A stretch of 64,000 nt of DNA from Trichomonas vaginalis G3 (lineage: Eukaryota; Parabasalia; Trichomonadida; Trichomonadidae). The notes beneath the pieces are model-generated. The model was not told where the DNA came from. It did no database searches and worked only from the letters and a program-made list of their open reading frames with translations. Below, in pieces: positions 1 through 11,431 of this stretch. The stretch is from positions 24,024,082 through 24,088,081 of the forward strand of contig NC_067207.1 of the NCBI RefSeq assembly GCF_026262505.1, in the 5' to 3' direction. The position numbers and the translations under genes are program-made. Numbering within the stretch: the stretch's first letter is position 1; every line of letters starts with the position of its first letter.

Positions 1-850
1 AATACAAGATATGAACCAAGGTAAAAATAGCAATGAAGCCTGCAACAAGGGTTACATTCATATTGATACCAAAGTCCATTAAGAATAAACAGATTCCCAT
101 GATTATAGTTGTAATTATGTTAATAATAGCTGTTTTTGTATGGACATCAAGTGAAATGATGGAAAATCCGCAAGCTGTCATGTGTCCTGTAACAAGAGAA
201 CACATAATTGTTAAACTAATGAAGATAGAACATGATAATCTGATTCTTAATGGAGTTTCTTGCGAAATAGGAATATGTGTATAATATAAATAGTATGATG
301 TGAACAGCAATGATGCGAAAATGGATGTTAATGTGTTAGAAATCAAAACTGGAATCAAAAATTGAGGATTTAAGGCCCAGTTGAGAATTCCAACAACAGC
401 AAAGAAAAGGAATAAGAAGGCAAATAGCTCTGATACAAATGGTGACTTTGTGTATCTTGAATCTAAGTGGGAAATTGGGTTATCTGCCTTATATGTTACT
501 GAATAGGGTTCAACTTTTGTAGAACATACGGTTATTACAGGGCGATATACACCAGCGTCTTGTATTTGGCCAGTCCAGTTCACAAAGGAAATCTGATCAG
601 AAATCCGTTCAACTGTGTAGTTTCCGATAATATCAGATTGATTGCAGAAGTCCATATTTCTATTCTTTGCATAATTGAAGTTTTCGCGTGTCATAAACGA
701 AAGGGTGAAGTTCATTTCAGGCTTAAGGTAGATGTGGATTGAGAAGGTTCCGCCCTGCTCAAAGCCATATTGATCAAGCGCCAATTGATTTCTCGTGGAG
801 ATTTTCTTGATTTCTATTGAAATCCCAGTAGCGAGAAAAAGAGCGAACAT
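1..850 (-). CDS. GOST-like seven-transmembrane protein (3' end outside the window)
   Basis: An uninterrupted minus-strand frame runs from the ATG at 848-850 off the left edge, giving 283 residues without a stop. It opens with a short hydrophobic signal (MFALFLATGIS). A lumenal domain of about 130 residues follows, with the phrase YGFEQGGTF near residue 28 and two cysteines (69 and 109) that could form a disulfide. At least five hydrophobic spans come next, near residues 141-160, 163-189, 208-227, 238-258 and 262-282. A signal peptide, a compact lumenal domain with a G-F-x-x-G-G phrase and a helix bundle match the GOST / Lung_7-TM_R family (GPR107, TMEM87, plant CAND), which acts in Golgi and endosomal trafficking. 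The architecture is read from the sequence. The family name is inferred from layout and one motif, so another seven-helix family remains possible. The missing part should hold the last two helices and the cytoplasmic tail. Confidence 0.62.
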   Translation of the reverse strand, partial: MFALFLATGISIEIKKISTRNQLALDQYGFEQGGTFSIHIYLKPEMNFTLSFMTRENFNYAKNRNMDFCNQSDIIGNYTVERISDQISFVNWTGQIQDAGVYRPVITVCSTKVEPYSVTYKADNPISHLDSRYTKSPFVSELFAFLFLFFAVVGILNWALNPQFLIPVLISNTLTSIFASLLFTSYYLYYTHIPISQETPLRIRLSCSIFISLTIMCSLVTGHMTACGFSIISLDVHTKTAIINIITTIIMGICLFLMDFGINMNVTLVAGFIAIFTLVHILY

Positions 851-2624
851 GAAAATAATAAAAAAAATTGAGAAGAGAATAATTGATGCTTGACCAAATT
901 TGAAAGAACTCAGAATAATTTGTGAGTCTTTGAATTTTAAAATATAAAATTATATTTGGTATTAACATGTATATAAAATTTTTTGATTATTCAAAAATTT
1001 CAAAGAATTGTTCGGATTTGAGAAAATTTGGTATTAATGAAACAGAAAAATAGAGTAAATTTTAATTATGATGTGGAATAAAAATTGTTTGAAAACTGTT
1101 GATAGAATTTTATTTTCAATATGGTAATGTTAGAAGAGGATACAATGTTATGAATATTTAACCTTTTCATAAAATTTCGTACATCAATCAAGATTGAGAG
1201 CTATTCGTTTGATGTTTTGAGAGAGATGTATTCATTTTTTTTTATTTGAGAACATATTTTCCATCTCCAAAATCCATTACATTTGTGAGTTTCAAATTTA
1301 TCAATTATCCAAATGTTCGAAATTATGAACATAAATATTTTCTAGTTTTGCATTCATGCATAGAGTTAAATTTTTTAACAAAATCTTTTAGCCAAATTTC
1401 AATTCAATTTTCATGAAAACAAATTTATCCGATTTTAGTTCTGTAATTTATTTAGATAATTTTGATGATGAAAATTTTTAATCGTTTTTCTAATAAAATT
1501 ATCAATCAAAATGTATCATCTTAACAATATTCAATTTTTTCTGAGGTAAATTCGGTATCTGATTTTTATTGAATTTCATATATGATCTGTACATTAATAA
1601 TCACAATAAAACATGTTTCGGTTAAATTCAATGAAATTGTAAATATTCGTTCAAAAAATTGCAGATCAAATTTTGATCATAGAATATGAATATTCATCAG
1701 ATGGTAATATCATTTCAGAAATTTTTTAAACGACCATGCAATAAATTTTCTGATCGTTAATGGACTTTTTTTCTTACTTTATTTGTATTTTTCATTCACT
1801 TGATTAATAGATTGCTTTGTTGAAAATAAATTGTCAGATTGTCAATAATTTTAAAATCCAATAATTTGAGATTCCTTCCTTGTGGAAATAGAATATCTGA
1901 GTTTGAAATAATATGAGTTTATGGAAATAGTGTCTATGCTTATTTCGATTCTGCCTATTTAATGTGAGCTTTTTTCTGAATTCAAATGTTAATATATTTG
2001 TATACAACCGGCAAAGCATGCATCATTAAATGGAAATGATTGTTGTATATTCAAATGTTGACATACATCCTAAATTAAGCATTTGCTAATATGAAAAAAA
2101 TAATCTAACAGCGAAAGTGATATCAATCTCACAAAACAAGTTATTGCTAATCTTAAGGAAGTTTCTTTTCTCTGTTTATATATTGGTTTCTACATAAAGT
2201 CAGATAATAATCAGACGACCATGTAGAATTCATTGAAAGTGAAATAAAAAACATTTTAAAATACACAAATCATTAGCATTATAAGTTCACTAAAGGGAAT
2301 ACCATTAACAATTAAAGCTATTCGGGTTTGTTATTCAAATTTCTTCATATTATGGGCTAATGATCTTGTATTTCATATATCAAATAAGGAGTATGAATTA
2401 CAAAGCTTAAGGAATTAGCCCTCTAATTATTTGAAACTATAAAAACCATATTGAAAAAAAATATCTCTCAATATCATGTATTTTTAAGTTCTTCTGGTAT
2501 CACTTGCATCAGTATCTGATGTATCATTATTTAATAAACATTGAAGTTTTATACTAAGGAAATAATCTTAAATCTGTGTCAAATCCGACGTATCGTCGGC
2601 AAAATTGTCAGATTTTATCAAAAA
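851..2624. other. AT-rich intergenic region
   Basis: About 1.8 kb between the divergent genes ending at 850 (minus) and starting at 2625 (plus). Only short chance frames are present, and I see no RNA gene or transposon ends. It should contain both promoters. Confidence 0.6.
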
Positions 2625-3761
2625 ATGTTTTTGTTTCTTTCTTTAGGCTTGAGTGCAAAATATGCAATACTTTTTGCTGGCTCAAACTCATATACAAACT
2701 ACAGACATCAAGCTGACGTATTTTATATGTACCAGCTTCTTAAAACTCATGGATTTGATGATGATCATATTTCTTTATGGGCATTTAACGATATCATAAA
2801 CAATTCACTGAATCCATATCCAGGAAAGATGTTTCATACATTGAATGATAAAAACATTTACCCAGGCGATGACAAGATTGATTACAAAGGTTATCAAGTT
2901 TCAAGTGCTAACCTTATCAAATACTTAAAACACATGAATACAACAAAAGATGATGATATATTCTTCTATTACAATGATCATGGTGCTCAAAATATTTTAG
3001 CTTGTCCAGATGAATCATTCATAACGACATATGAGCTTGCAAACACATTTAATACAATGCACAAACTCGGGAAATACAAACGTATATTCTTCATGGTAGA
3101 AGCTTGTTATTCTGGCTGTTTGGCAGAATCTGTAAATTCTCCAAACGTTGCAGTCATAACTGCAGCTCAATGCAATGAATCAAGCTATGCAGCAATTCGT
3201 AGCCCATGGACTTATAGTTTATTATCAAATGAATTTTCTACACACAGTATGAGCGAAATTGAAATGAATCCTCAACATACTATTCGCTCATTATTCCAGA
3301 ACGTTCATGATAAGATGATTCGCTCTACTCCGACCTCGTTTGGTGATATTTTGGATACTCCAATTTCAGAATTTATTGGTGTTGGTCCAAAGAGCTCAAT
3401 AAGAAGACAAGCATTCGATTACGATGAAGAGATGTTCAGGCACCCAGAACTTCATGCTTCAAGAGAAGCTCTTGATGAATACAAGCAATATCAGAAAGAA
3501 CAGAAATCCATTGCCGAAAAAATGGAAAGATCAATCAAGACAGTTGTCGAAAAGGTCGCTGGAAAACAAGCTCCGCTTCATATGAAGCGTCTTGTTACTG
3601 GTGATTTCCAGAAGTGCTACGAACCAGTTTTGCATTCATACTTTGGCAAATTAGGAAAATTCAACCAAGATTACTTATATCTTATCTCTCCTCTGAAGTC
3701 TCTTTGCGCAAATTACGATTCTCAGGTTATTATAGAGGCAATCGAGTCAGCTTTTCAATAA
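2625..3761 (+). CDS. Legumain/GPI8-like cysteine peptidase (family C13)
   Basis: A clan CD, family C13 cysteine protease of about 378 residues. The core begins KYAILFAGSNSY, typical of legumain and PIG-K/GPI8. The catalytic histidine lies in YYNDHGA (about residue 118) and the catalytic cysteine in VEACYSGC (about residue 160), each placed after the expected hydrophobic strand. The C-terminal third looks like the helical legumain stabilisation domain, with many charged residues and spaced cysteines. The frame is open for 28 codons further upstream, but the ATG at 2625 gives MFLFLSLGLSA, a good signal peptide, and sits just after a TTATCA context, so I place the start there. No transmembrane anchor follows, so a secreted or lysosomal asparaginyl endopeptidase is more likely than the GPI transamidase subunit. 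Parabasalids are known to carry several such enzymes. Substrate is unknown. Confidence 0.88.
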   Translation: MFLFLSLGLSAKYAILFAGSNSYTNYRHQADVFYMYQLLKTHGFDDDHISLWAFNDIINNSLNPYPGKMFHTLNDKNIYPGDDKIDYKGYQVSSANLIKYLKHMNTTKDDDIFFYYNDHGAQNILACPDESFITTYELANTFNTMHKLGKYKRIFFMVEACYSGCLAESVNSPNVAVITAAQCNESSYAAIRSPWTYSLLSNEFSTHSMSEIEMNPQHTIRSLFQNVHDKMIRSTPTSFGDILDTPISEFIGVGPKSSIRRQAFDYDEEMFRHPELHASREALDEYKQYQKEQKSIAEKMERSIKTVVEKVAGKQAPLHMKRLVTGDFQKCYEPVLHSYFGKLGKFNQDYLYLISPLKSLCANYDSQVIIEAIESAFQ

Positions 3762-4575
3762 TTCTAAGTTTTATTATCTTTGATTTAAATAAATCGGCTT
3801 ATTTATATTGAAAAATCTTTATTAATGTACAATAATTTTTTATTCTCAAATCGAAACTAAAATCCAAACGAATAGGATAGTTTCCCTGTAATACTGATCT
3901 TTAATCATTAAGTATGTAAGTTATTCGATAACTAAATCGAATTTTGATAAAAAATATTCTAATTTCATATGTTTTCCTATTAAAATTTCGTAAGTTCTAA
4001 CATCAGCATAAATACTTAAGGTCAATTTTGTTATAGTTTTGTAGGTTTTGTTGAAATTCTCTAAAAAATGATATTTTTTCTTGTACCAAGAGAGTGTTTA
4101 AATTATGTAACAGTAAAAATTGGTTCTGTAAGTCAAAATCTTGTGTTATAATGCAAGATGTAAAAAGCTGAATACCAATCACTTTCAATTGACAAAATTA
4201 TTGGTGGGAATACTTTTGATGGAAGCCATAGGGGCCCTTAGAAGCGAGTATAAAATTCCAAATTTTTTTCGAATTTAAGAAAATAATGAACTATCTCTTG
4301 AAACTTCAATTGAAATTTTAAAAAACAAAAAAATTTTGGAAAAATTCATCAGAATTGGAATTAAAATCAAATTTTATCGGAAATTTTAGCTGTAACATTT
4401 AATTCTAAGACTATAAATGATAATAATTTCACACAAATATTATACTAAACATATAAAGATAACAATAATTATAATTTAATTTTATCAATTTTATCAATTT
4501 TTTAACATTTCAACAAATTTTTGGCCAATTCATGAAATACTTCACATGAATTGCTTTAATTTAAATGACAGTGAG
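3762..4575. other. AT-rich intergenic region
   Basis: Downstream flank of the protease gene up to the TTAA-flanked element. Nothing recognisable is seen here. Confidence 0.6.
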
Positions 4576-6368
4576 TTAAGGGTTCTGACCGACCACCTAT
4601 CTCCTCTCAAAATTTTCAACTTTGGTGTCTCATATCTTGGCGAATACTAGGCATCAGCCTAAACGCCCGGTACATCTTTCCAACCTATAAGATATAGTAT
4701 TTAAAAATACCTCAAAGTGAGGTCTTTATCGATGATCATTTTTTCGCCTTGCTTTTTTCGATTTTTTTCGATTTTTTCGGATTTTTTTCAACATGCCAAA
4801 TGAGTGAAAAAATTTATGAATATTCGATGGATTTTTTTATAATTTTGTACACATATTCTGTGATCAATACCTATGCATATTTTATCACCAAATACAGTAA
4901 AGAAATATCTGACACGTAAACTTTACGTGTCAGAGTGAGTTGATAGAAAAAATTGAGAGGGAGGCCGAAATTGGTATTATTTTAAAATTTTATAACAATT
5001 ATGTCCGAAATTTAACAGAGATTACCATTTCAATATTCATTTTTTCATAACCCTTAATTTTTGAATTTAATATAACTAATTCGCAAAATTGACCAGCGTT
5101 CACTAAGTATTATATTTGCACTGCAAAAATAGCAATAATGGTGAAGAAAAATTGGTTTGATTGCCTATATTAGGTTAATATAGCGTATATTTTGCAAAGA
5201 GATCATGTTCTATTCTTGAGTCAACTGGATATTATTATGATTTTATGTGAGTAATGATGTTTCCAAATTAAATTTGAAAATACGATTAACAAATCATGAA
5301 TAATTAAAATACTTCGCAAAAAGTAAATTTTTATTATATATATTTGCACCATTTATCTGCCAGGAGATAGGATATGCATATATCAAATACAATTTTATCT
5401 GCTTGAAGATTTGCTAGTAAGGATGATTAATTATTCTAATAAAATTACTTTAACCAATAAAGTAACAGTAGCTGCTAGTCAAATTTTCCATAAAAATACA
5501 ATTCGTCAAATTATGTAGCTCGATAATCCTCATATTGCGATATGAAATGTATATCTTTAGATTAATTATATATCTTTCTATATATTATCACAGATAATGT
5601 ATGTGACTTATTGTATAAGATAATTATGTTTCTTTGCTATATTTCACAAACTAAGTTTATATATATTAGGAATTTTCAATTTCAGACCAAATGAACATAA
5701 TATATGACCATTATCAGCAAGTAGCATGCTGCTTTATATTACTATGTTCAAGTGTCAACGAGATTAAATAGAATTTTTTCTTAAATATTAAAGTAACAAA
5801 TAAAATTTCATCTGCAATGACTAGGAAATAGAATGTGTGGCAATAGATGAGACTAAATATGCATGGACAGCATCATTTATTTGTTATTGAAAAAGTTTGA
5901 GCAAAATTAGTAAAAAAATCGATAAAATGTTATACATTTATGCATACTCTTACATTTCTATAGATACTATATATCTAAATTAGCTAGAATTTGTATTTTT
6001 GACGAAATTGTATTCAATAATTATGGATTGGGGTGGTCTCGAAGCCCCGCTTGGCGATGGATATTTTCTGTACATATAAGTGCTGCCAAATCCGTAACTT
6101 TGAAAATTTTGAAAATTTTTAGTCAAACTCGAGGCATTTTTACCACATATTTTTAAAATGAGAAAATCAAAAATTGATATCATAAATTGCTTTTTTCAAA
6201 TTCATATAGTGGATTTGAGATTCACCTATCATATATGTATTGAATATTATGAAGTAACACTATCATGGTGTATGGGGTACATGGAATAATATCAATCATG
6301 AAGGCATATACAGTGTCTCGAAGTGGAAGAAAATTGAGAGGATATAGTTGGTCGGTCAGAACCCTTAA
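4576..6368. mobile_element. TTAA-flanked DNA transposon with 31 bp terminal inverted repeats, non-autonomous
   Basis: Both ends carry TTAA (4576-4579 and 6365-6368), which would be the target duplication. Immediately inside lie inverted repeats beginning GGGTTCTGACCGACCA (4580-4610 and 6334-6364), matching at 29 of 31 positions. The 1.8 kb interior has no coding frame of note. TTAA duplications are characteristic of the Kolobok and piggyBac superfamilies, and the GGG start is unlike the CCC start of piggyBac. The right end lies only 33 bp upstream of the ankyrin gene start at 6402. The ends are read directly. The superfamily is an inference, since no transposase is present. Confidence 0.75.
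4909..4933. repeat. Perfect 12 bp hairpin inside the TTAA element
   Basis: CTGACACGTAAA is followed by a single base and then its exact reverse complement. This is a compact palindrome of unknown role. Confidence 0.7.
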
Positions 6369-6401
6369 TAATAATTCAGAATTGGCCGACCACTTATAAC
6401 G

Positions 6402-7436
6402 ATGCAATACGATGCTACCTGCGTTCCAGAGGAGTTGAAGGAGACTGTTGCAATTGAAGATTGCATTTTTGGTCTCACACAAGAGAAGCTTCAAGATGCT
6501 ATTAAATATCTTTCCCAGAAGCCAGAAGAAGATCATGAGTTTATCTACAACTGCATCAACAAAGCCGCCGAAACATATTCTGTTTCATTCAAGCTCTATG
6601 GTGATTTGTGGGCTGGATTAGGCTGGAAGTTAGCTGCATACCCGAATACAAGATTTTCTGACTATCTTCACCGCCGTGGCTTACACGATCAGACAATTTT
6701 CACATGGGAAGCAACAGCCAAAGAGTACGAAGAGCTCTATCCAAAGGACTCTCCACAAGCCGCTGTTTTTAATGAAGATGTCGACACTCTCAAGAAGCTT
6801 TCTGACAAGCAGGGAGCATTAGATGGCACAGTAGATATCGGTGGTGTCGATTACAACCTCTTAGACCTCGCCGCTTATGCTGCAAAGCCAAAGACGTTCT
6901 ATTATCTTCTTTGCCGCCCAATGGAAGTCACAAGGAACACAGTTGAAGCCGCTATTGTCGGTGGAAACCCAGAAATCATTGATTGGGTCAGAAAGAAAGG
7001 TTTATCTTTCGAATTAGCCCAAGAAATCGCTGTTGAGAACCATCGCAACGAGTTCTTAGCCACACTTATCAAGCACTACGATCTTGAGAACGTCAGTTCC
7101 GTCAAAGTTGCTCTCAACGCTTTCAATACACAATTCTTCTGCTTCTTACTCAAGAACGGCTTTCCATTGAACAAGTTGGACCGTTTCGATACAACACCAC
7201 TCATGGTCGCTGCTGCAAACAGACACAATCACCTCGTAAAGTACTTACTCAAGCATAATGACATTAACGCTGCAAAAACTACAGGAGAAACAGCTCTAAT
7301 GGAAGCTGCTACAGCAGGATGCTACGAAATGGTCAAATACCTCCTCGCAAACGGTGCTAATAAGGATATGAAGGATTTCGAAGGAGAAACTGCCGCTGAC
7401 AGAGCAAAGATCCAAGCTATCAAATCTCTCTTATAA
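6402..7436 (+). CDS. Ankyrin-repeat protein of the trichomonad DUF3447 type
   Basis: A 344-residue protein without signal peptide or membrane span. The first 130 residues are helical and acidic. From about residue 130 degenerate ankyrin-type units follow. The last two are canonical: DTTPLMVAAANRHNHLVKYL and then a TGETALMEAAT unit ending in ANGANKDMKD. The alternation of a degenerate, phenylalanine-rich first half with clear C-terminal repeats is typical of the DUF3447-ankyrin family that is massively expanded in trichomonads. The repeats act as protein-binding scaffolds, and the partner cannot be told. The coding region is noticeably less AT-rich than its surroundings. The first ATG is 33 bp from the right end of a TTAA-flanked transposon, so any longer upstream promoter has been displaced. 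A second start slightly downstream is possible because the N terminus is not conserved. Confidence 0.82.
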   Translation: MQYDATCVPEELKETVAIEDCIFGLTQEKLQDAIKYLSQKPEEDHEFIYNCINKAAETYSVSFKLYGDLWAGLGWKLAAYPNTRFSDYLHRRGLHDQTIFTWEATAKEYEELYPKDSPQAAVFNEDVDTLKKLSDKQGALDGTVDIGGVDYNLLDLAAYAAKPKTFYYLLCRPMEVTRNTVEAAIVGGNPEIIDWVRKKGLSFELAQEIAVENHRNEFLATLIKHYDLENVSSVKVALNAFNTQFFCFLLKNGFPLNKLDRFDTTPLMVAAANRHNHLVKYLLKHNDINAAKTTGETALMEAATAGCYEMVKYLLANGANKDMKDFEGETAADRAKIQAIKSLL

Positions 7437-8240
7437 ATACATCTAATTGTTACTAAATTTTTAATTTTTTTTATTCATTTTTTTTTTTCCTAAATTTTAC
7501 ATTTGAAAGCCAAAATTTTTAACACTTTCCCCAATATGATTTAATTCATTCATTATTTTTCATATCTAAGGAAAAAATATATTGGATAATTTTTAATTTC
7601 TTCATTATATTTTATCTTTGACATGAAAACTCCATGACTAGGGGTATAATATCAAAAAACAACATTCTTTAGGTTCAAATCAGGAATACTGCCGAATCCT
7701 TGATATATACATGATCCGGAATAATTCAAATACAACAAATAGTTTAAACAAATAAATTTTTGATTGAGATAAGAATTATAGACTTTAATTTCGAAGTTTT
7801 AGAAATTTATTGTGTTTGATTAAGTTTCCCTTTGAAGTGATTCAGATATTAGGTATCTACATATAAGTGATGCACAAACTCAAAATTTTGGTTGGAAGCC
7901 GGTGTATGTATCTTTATTAATAAAAAGTATTGCCTGAACTTATCAAATATAAAATTCCATGTTAATACTAAACTGCAATTGTCTCAACCATGCATTTAAC
8001 ATCAATGATGGACTTGTCATTTCAAGAACAATTTCGAGATTATTTGTTTTCCTTTTTTTTAACGGAAAAGATGATTTTTTGTTGTGCTTAGGATAGTTCA
8101 TTGTTGAGAAAGAATCTTTTTGAGAATAAATTAATTCAAATCTGAATTGTAAATATTAATTCAAATTTTTAAATTTAAGAACCGTTTTTGACAATTTTGC
8201 CAAATCCAAATCAATGTTAAGTTTGTTTCTTAGTTTCATA
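7437..8240. other. AT-rich intergenic region
   Basis: Poly-T and poly-A rich spacer between the ankyrin gene and the interrupted GH19 gene. No feature is recognised, apart from a TCATA initiator-like motif at 8236-8240 directly before an ATG. Confidence 0.55.
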
Positions 8241-10382
8241 ATGAGCGGTCGACACAGACATCGCATACCTTTAACAAATGGGCAACTGCAATTACAACAA
8301 AAAAAGCTAATGTTCTTTGTGGCCCAGGAAAATATTATTATACATTAGGAGAAATTTCAGCTTACCAGCCTGTTCAAGTTATCGGACATGAAAACGAATT
8401 CTGGAAAATTAACCATAACGGACAAGATGGATACATCGAATCAAAATACCTTTCTGTTCCAGGAACTGTTACTGCATTGGTTGGTCTTAATATTCGCGAC
8501 AGACCAAGTACAATTTATGACGTTGTTGGAGCATTGGCACCCGGTACGAAGATAAATATTCTTGAAATTACTAATCAAAATAATCTTAATTTTGTTTGGT
8601 ATAGAATTTCAGAGGGATGGGTTTGTGGTGAATATGTTACAATTTGTGGAGAATCTTCTTATTCTAAACCTCCAACAACAGGTCGCATTACCGACTCTCA
8701 AATGCAAAAAATGGGTTGGTCTAACTACAATTTAGAACAGCTTAATGAATGCATTCAAAAATTCGATATCACGACATCTCAAAGAAGGATACATTTCATT
8801 ACCCAGTGTACCTATCTATCAGACCAAGGCAATATAAATAAAGAAAAAACATCTGGAGCAAAATACGTGGGAATAGGGTTGTTAAAAATATCAAAAATTA
8901 GCGTTTTGAAGACACCATGGTGTCTTATAATTTTCCCTTCCTTATTGGCGTGTAGAAATAAATGCGCCAATAGATTGAAGAAGAAGAATTGTTTTTCTCT
9001 TAATGAACTTTAATCCTTTTGATATAAGAATATTAAAAACATTAATATAATTTCGATTTCGGAAATTAAATTTCCAATTTTTTTGTCGATTTCGGAAATA
9101 ACAGGATCCTGCATCCAACACGCAACAACAAAACACAAAACACACTTTTTGGTTCTTTCATCGTTTTAATCGTAATTTATGTAATACATGATTTGGATAA
9201 ATTTTACAAAAATAGAACCTATATTATATTCTTTTCAAAAATTCTTGCAAATCATCAAAAATAATTGTATTTTAAAAAACGATCAAATTATCCTTTCATT
9301 ATTTTAAACTTAAATTAGTTTTTATGATTGACTAAAGCAATCATATTTATTCATCATTAAATAAACAAAAAAATAATATTTGAGAGTTATTTCAAAAAAA
9401 AACACATTGAATTTATTAATTTGTCTCAATTTCAGTATTATAAATTTTTATAATTTCAATATTTTGAAATACACTTTTTAATATTTCAATATTTATGATA
9501 TTTCAATGTATTAAGTGGTCTCAAATTGAGCTTCTCAAATATAAGTTGGCCTATTCAAATAATAAAATTAAATAATATTTAAAATAATAAATAAAAGTGA
9601 TTGAGGTCATAGCAAAACGGCTGTTTCAGTCATTAATTCTTAAAAATAAAAAGGGTAAAAACTAAATAAAATGGGTAAATTCAATAGTGTCTGTGCTATC
9701 GTTCAATTTGAAGGTGTCTTTTGAAACCGCAAGACACATTGAATTTTTGAATAGTGTATTATGGTTTGACAGACACCAATGAAAAAAATAAAATGATATT
9801 TATTTTAAATATATAAGATCCTTATATAAAATATAAATATTTTATCCTTTTATTTTCTTGTTTTAGAAATTTTTTTTATTGAAAAATCAATAAAACTAAC
9901 TCCAAAATAAAATTTTTGATTTAAAGACACTATGATGACACCAGGCAAATCTTCCAAGACACATATCGTCGGGAATCTAACAACCCTACGTGGGAAGAAC
10001 AGATATTGGAAATATTTTTCAGGATGATGGACCAAAATATAAAGGAGCTGGATACTTACAAATGAAGGGAAGATATTTGTATCAGGCGTTTGCTAACTAC
10101 ATGGGTGACCAAAAAATAATGGATGGCGCTAATTATGTTGCTAGTAAATATCCATGGATATCTGCTGGTTTTTTGTGGAAATACCATAAAATGAATGATC
10201 TATGTGATAAGGGTATTTCATTGGAAAAAGTAACAAGCATCATCAGTGGAGATTTTCATGGATATAACTCCATAAAACACTATTACAACATTGCTCGCAC
10301 AGTTTTTAAAATCCTTTTACTAAAATTTTACACAAATTCATTTTGTTTGTTAAACTTATTAAAAAACAAAACATTTTTTTAA
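8241..10382 (+). pseudogene. SH3b-SH3b-GH19 lysozyme/chitinase-like gene, split by a transposon
   Basis: The left part (to 8873) encodes two bacterial-type SH3b domains: one around ANVLCGPGKYYY, the next around LNIRDRPSTIYDVVG. The start of a GH19 catalytic domain follows (SQMQKMGWSNYNLEQLN). The right part (from 9989) continues in the same frame register with DDGPKYKGAGYLQ and PWISAGF. A 1,115 bp element with an 8 bp target duplication separates them. The minus-strand GH19 genes at 15273 and 25240 align to both halves, which proves the relationship. Where those copies have the catalytic glutamate (CSHES) this one has CTYLS, and LQLTG is changed to LQMKG, so enzyme activity was probably gone or fading. 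No in-frame ATG precedes the first SH3b. The ATG after the initiator-like TCATA at 8236 is in another frame. GH19 enzymes with SH3b domains are bacterial or phage muralytic proteins, so the ancestor was probably acquired laterally. Confidence 0.85.
8874..9988. mobile_element. hAT-like non-autonomous DNA transposon inserted in the GH19 gene
   Basis: Perfect 11 bp terminal inverted repeats (TAGGGTTGTTA) bound 1,115 bp, flanked by an exact 8 bp duplication CGTGGGAA (8866-8873 and 9989-9996). An 8 bp duplication and TAGGG-type ends fit the hAT superfamily. The pentamer GACAC, or its complement GTGTC, recurs near both ends (for example around 8912, 9695, 9716, 9733, 9771, 9927 and 9958), as expected of subterminal transposase sites. 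There is no transposase frame. The perfect duplication and ends suggest a fairly recent insertion. Confidence 0.85.
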
Positions 10383-11431
10383 ACATTTGTTAATTTTTAC
10401 GAAAGTATCTTAGGTAGATCACATATGGTGTTTGTGAGTTCCGGAATTTGGGTTTATAAATAGTTCTTTGATGTGGAAAGAGATTGATTTTTTTTTTTTG
10501 ATTTTGATATGTAATTTAGATAATAATAGAAATTCAGCATTCTTTGCCAAAGTAAATAAACTACACCTATAAGTTGAAATGTTTTTTAGAGTTAGATCGT
10601 TATAGAAACTTTAGATATTTTTTCAATGTTTAATGTTTTTTCTTCGTATTTGTTTTTCCTCGACTTTTATAGAAATTTCGGACATAATTAATCATTCAAA
10701 ATTACACCTAAGCTCTAACGGTCACATTTTGTAATATATTTCATATTTGACTTTGTTTTCCAAAGAAAGGACATTGCTTTATAGGGTTAAACGAAATCGG
10801 TTAATGATATAAAAAAATGTTCCGAAATTCTTCATATTTTGTTATGTGATGTAGAACTCTGTTTCTTTTTGTATGAAATTATGATTTTTCTTGAAGGTTA
10901 TTTCATTTTTCTCATTATTTGTTCAAAAATAAAAATAAAAATAAAAAAAATGTAATTTTGTTTCCGATTACAAATTCCTAAACAATTGGGATACTAATTG
11001 GAAGTAATTTCTTTCTTGAGTGTTACGATTCAATCGAAACTTAGATATGAATAAAAAAAAAAATATCATCAAATGTTAAATGAACACTAAAAATTTATGC
11101 ATGATAAATGATTAGCTTGATTTTTTTTCCGATATTCCACATACTTGCTTGATCTGAAAACGTATTTGCATTTCTTATCTGAATCTGAATAAATTGAATG
11201 CATCTGACATTGAGATCTCAAATTATCAGTTCACCGTTGTGAACAAAAATTAATTATACTTAATATACGATTTAATTTCTCCAATAATATTTCTATTCAT
11301 TCAATTTTTTTTGAATAAATTCGGATATCTATCGTTTTTTTCCATTCATAATATTGATTCTGTACTTATGATTTCTTTTATTTTTACAAATTTTTTTTAA
11401 AAATTATCGTATTTTTAAATTCACTTCATTT
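10383..11431. other. AT-rich spacer containing the left boundary of the tandem duplication
   Basis: No gene is recognised. The first unit of the 10 kb tandem duplication begins at 10578 within this spacer. The last bases (11421-11430) hold two initiator-like motifs for the next gene. Confidence 0.6.
11421..11430 (+). promoter_or_regulatory. Double initiator motif before the unit 1 membrane-protein gene
   Basis: TCACT and TCATT stand back to back, ending one base before the ATG at 11432. Both match the parabasalid initiator TCA(Y)(T/A). The identical arrangement precedes the unit 2 copy. Confidence 0.65.

Noticed and set aside
1834-2019. Small minus-strand ORFs in the 1-2.5 kb spacer
   Set aside because: Short, AT-driven composition, no start context or motif.
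2541-2624. Extended N terminus of the legumain-like protein
   Set aside because: The 28 extra codons would bury the signal peptide, and the internal ATG has the better context.
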